From Bacteroidota bacterium (GTDB lineage Bacteria > Bacteroidota > Bacteroidia > Chitinophagales > Saprospiraceae), in contig JAHEAR010000027.1 in assembly GCA_024642665.1 (NCBI GenBank), positions 12,311-45,394 on the forward strand: a stretch of 33,084 nt of DNA. The letters are read 5' to 3'. This document shows positions 31,869-33,084 of this stretch, one piece after another; positions within the stretch are counted from its first letter, which is position 1; every line of letters begins with the position of its first letter. Under the pieces are notes generated by a model. That model saw only the letters and a list, made by a program, of their open reading frames with translations, was not told where the DNA came from and did no database searches. Made by a program: the position numbers and the translations under genes.

Positions 31869-33084
31869 ATGAACCAATCCCTTCAACTGGAAGACTACAT
31901 TGTCTTTGTTATTTACTTCTTAGCGGTATCCGGGTATGGCTTTTACGTGTATTATCATAAAAAGAAAGCGCAGGCCTCATCCACAGAGTTTTTTCTGGCC
32001 GAAGGGCAGTTGACCTGGTGGGCGATAGGCGCCTCCTTGATTGCTTCCAATATTTCAGCGGAGCAATTTATTGGGATGAGTGGCAATGGTTTTCGTCTTG
32101 GGCTTGCAATCGCGAGTTACGAATGGCTGGCAGCAGTTTCATTGGTCATTGTCGCTGTATTTTTCATGCCGGTGTATCTGAAGAATCACATCTTTACGAT
32201 GCCTCAGTTTTTGAAGTCGCGCTATAATCACACTGTAGCTATGATCATGGCGATCTTCTGGCTCTTCCTGTACATCTTTGTCAATCTTACATCCATATTA
32301 TATCTCGGCACACTTGCCATAAATAATCTGACCGGCGGTGAAGGTTTTCATCTCATCATGATTGGGTTGGCCGTTTTTGCCATTGTTATCACGCTGGGAG
32401 GCATGAAGGTGATTGGCTATACGGATGTAATTCAGGTTTTTGTTTTATTGGTGGGTGGATTGATCACGTCCTATATCGCCTTGACGGTAGTCAGTCAGAA
32501 ATTTGGCTTGGGAACGGATGCCCTGGCAGGATTTAATCAATTGCTGGAATCTGCACCCGGACATTTTGATATGATATTTGATAAGCCCGGGGAACATGCC
32601 AGTCAGGCGGAAATCAGTAATTACTCCAGTTTGCCGGGCATGGCGATGCTGGTGGCCGGTATGTGGATTGCTAATCTGAATTATTGGGGATGTAATCAAT
32701 ATATCACACAAAGAGCTTTAGGAGCTGATTTGAACACAGCGCGTACCGGAATTTTATTTGCGTCTTTCCTCAAATTGTTGATGCCGGTTTTAGTGGTACT
32801 TCCCGGTATTGCCGCTTATGTCTTATATCAAAATGGTGATTTGCAGACTGAGATGCTGACCAATGGTGAGTTCAGAGAAGACAATGCATATTCAGCTGTG
32901 CTTGGATTTTTGCCAACTGGTTTGCGCGGATTGTCAATGGCTGCACTGACAGCTGCGATTGTGGCATCGCTGGCTGGTAAAGCAAACAGTATAGCCACGA
33001 TTTATACACTGGATATTTATAAAAAACACTTCAATACAAATTCCACCCAGCGTCAGGAGGTCATGATAGGGCGTGTGATGGTGG
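31869..33084 (+). CDS. Sodium:solute symporter (SLC5/SSS family), partial at right edge
   Basis: An uninterrupted frame of 405 codons runs from the ATG at 31869 to the window end, so the C-terminus is missing. It opens MNQSLQLEDYIVFVIYFLAVSGYG and has about ten membrane helices. Family landmarks are FFLAEGQLTWWAIGASLIASNISAEQ (about 42-67), the LGGMKVIGYTDVIQV segment (about 177-191), NYWGCNQYITQRALGA (about 272-287) and ALTAAIVASLAGKANS (about 361-376). This pattern is closest to the SGLT-type sugar/sodium branch, including the WG-NQ-QR helix, but the solute could be a sugar, inositol or similar compound. It shares the strand with tnaA 105 bp upstream. Confidence 0.9.
   Translation, partial: MNQSLQLEDYIVFVIYFLAVSGYGFYVYYHKKKAQASSTEFFLAEGQLTWWAIGASLIASNISAEQFIGMSGNGFRLGLAIASYEWLAAVSLVIVAVFFMPVYLKNHIFTMPQFLKSRYNHTVAMIMAIFWLFLYIFVNLTSILYLGTLAINNLTGGEGFHLIMIGLAVFAIVITLGGMKVIGYTDVIQVFVLLVGGLITSYIALTVVSQKFGLGTDALAGFNQLLESAPGHFDMIFDKPGEHASQAEISNYSSLPGMAMLVAGMWIANLNYWGCNQYITQRALGADLNTARTGILFASFLKLLMPVLVVLPGIAAYVLYQNGDLQTEMLTNGEFREDNAYSAVLGFLPTGLRGLSMAALTAAIVASLAGKANSIATIYTLDIYKKHFNTNSTQRQEVMIGRVMV

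Overview
This window looks like a chromosomal segment of a Bacteroidota bacterium, probably from the Saprospiria/Sphingobacteria side of the phylum (inference). Three large secreted proteins end in type IX secretion (T9SS) C-terminal sorting domains, and one of them carries six SprB-type repeats. Start codons mostly lack Shine-Dalgarno sequences. Several intergenic regions carry TAnnTTTG-like -7 boxes, and a tricorn-like S41 protease with a signal peptide is present. I found no rRNA, tRNA, CRISPR array, insertion sequence or phage gene. Moderate AT-richness is fairly even apart from one GC-rich repeat array.

Layout, left to right. 16-1854: two inner-membrane proteins on the minus strand (a His-rich NicO/UreH-like protein and an AI-2E family permease). 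2107-2826: an SDR oxidoreductase closed by a strong terminator. 3070-5886: a T9SS cargo with a gingipain-like (C25) core that seems to lack the catalytic His/Cys, then a small CxxC membrane protein. 6026-10490 (minus): a three-part outer-membrane protein (HExxH peptidase, TolB-like propeller, beta-barrel), a PrsW-type intramembrane protease 43 bp downstream, and a PycTM-type (Pycsar effector-like) membrane protein with no cyclase nearby. 10614-11822 (minus): a membrane-anchored protein built from about 37 copies of a 9-residue repeat. 11823-12330: a 508-bp divergent regulatory region with four related palindromic sites. 12331-13659: a beta-lactamase-fold serine hydrolase. 13660-14170: a gene-free stretch with two unusual short-period repeat arrays, one of them a clean heptamer array written in three 'letters'.

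14171-18111: a GNAT acetyltransferase and the tricorn-like protease. It converges on the SprB-repeat protein at 18169-20571, with a 15-bp bidirectional terminator between them. 20746-22961 (minus): an EamA transporter and a YdjM/DUF457 membrane hydrolase. 23104-24632: a small secreted protein convergent with an OmpA lipoprotein, sharing a 21-bp bidirectional terminator. 24902-29180: a lipocalin-like protein, MobA, and a BNR/Ycf48-repeat T9SS protein.

29333-33084: an Rrf2-type Fe-S regulator and a CxxCH lipoprotein diverge from tryptophanase (tnaA). The 125-bp spacer contains a perfect 11-bp inverted repeat, a plausible Rrf2 operator. A sodium:solute symporter reading off the right edge follows tnaA. 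The strongest novelty candidates are the 9-residue-repeat protein with its upstream operator cluster, the heptamer array, the orphan PycTM protein, the apparently inactive C25-like T9SS cargo, and the Rrf2/tnaA regulatory unit.
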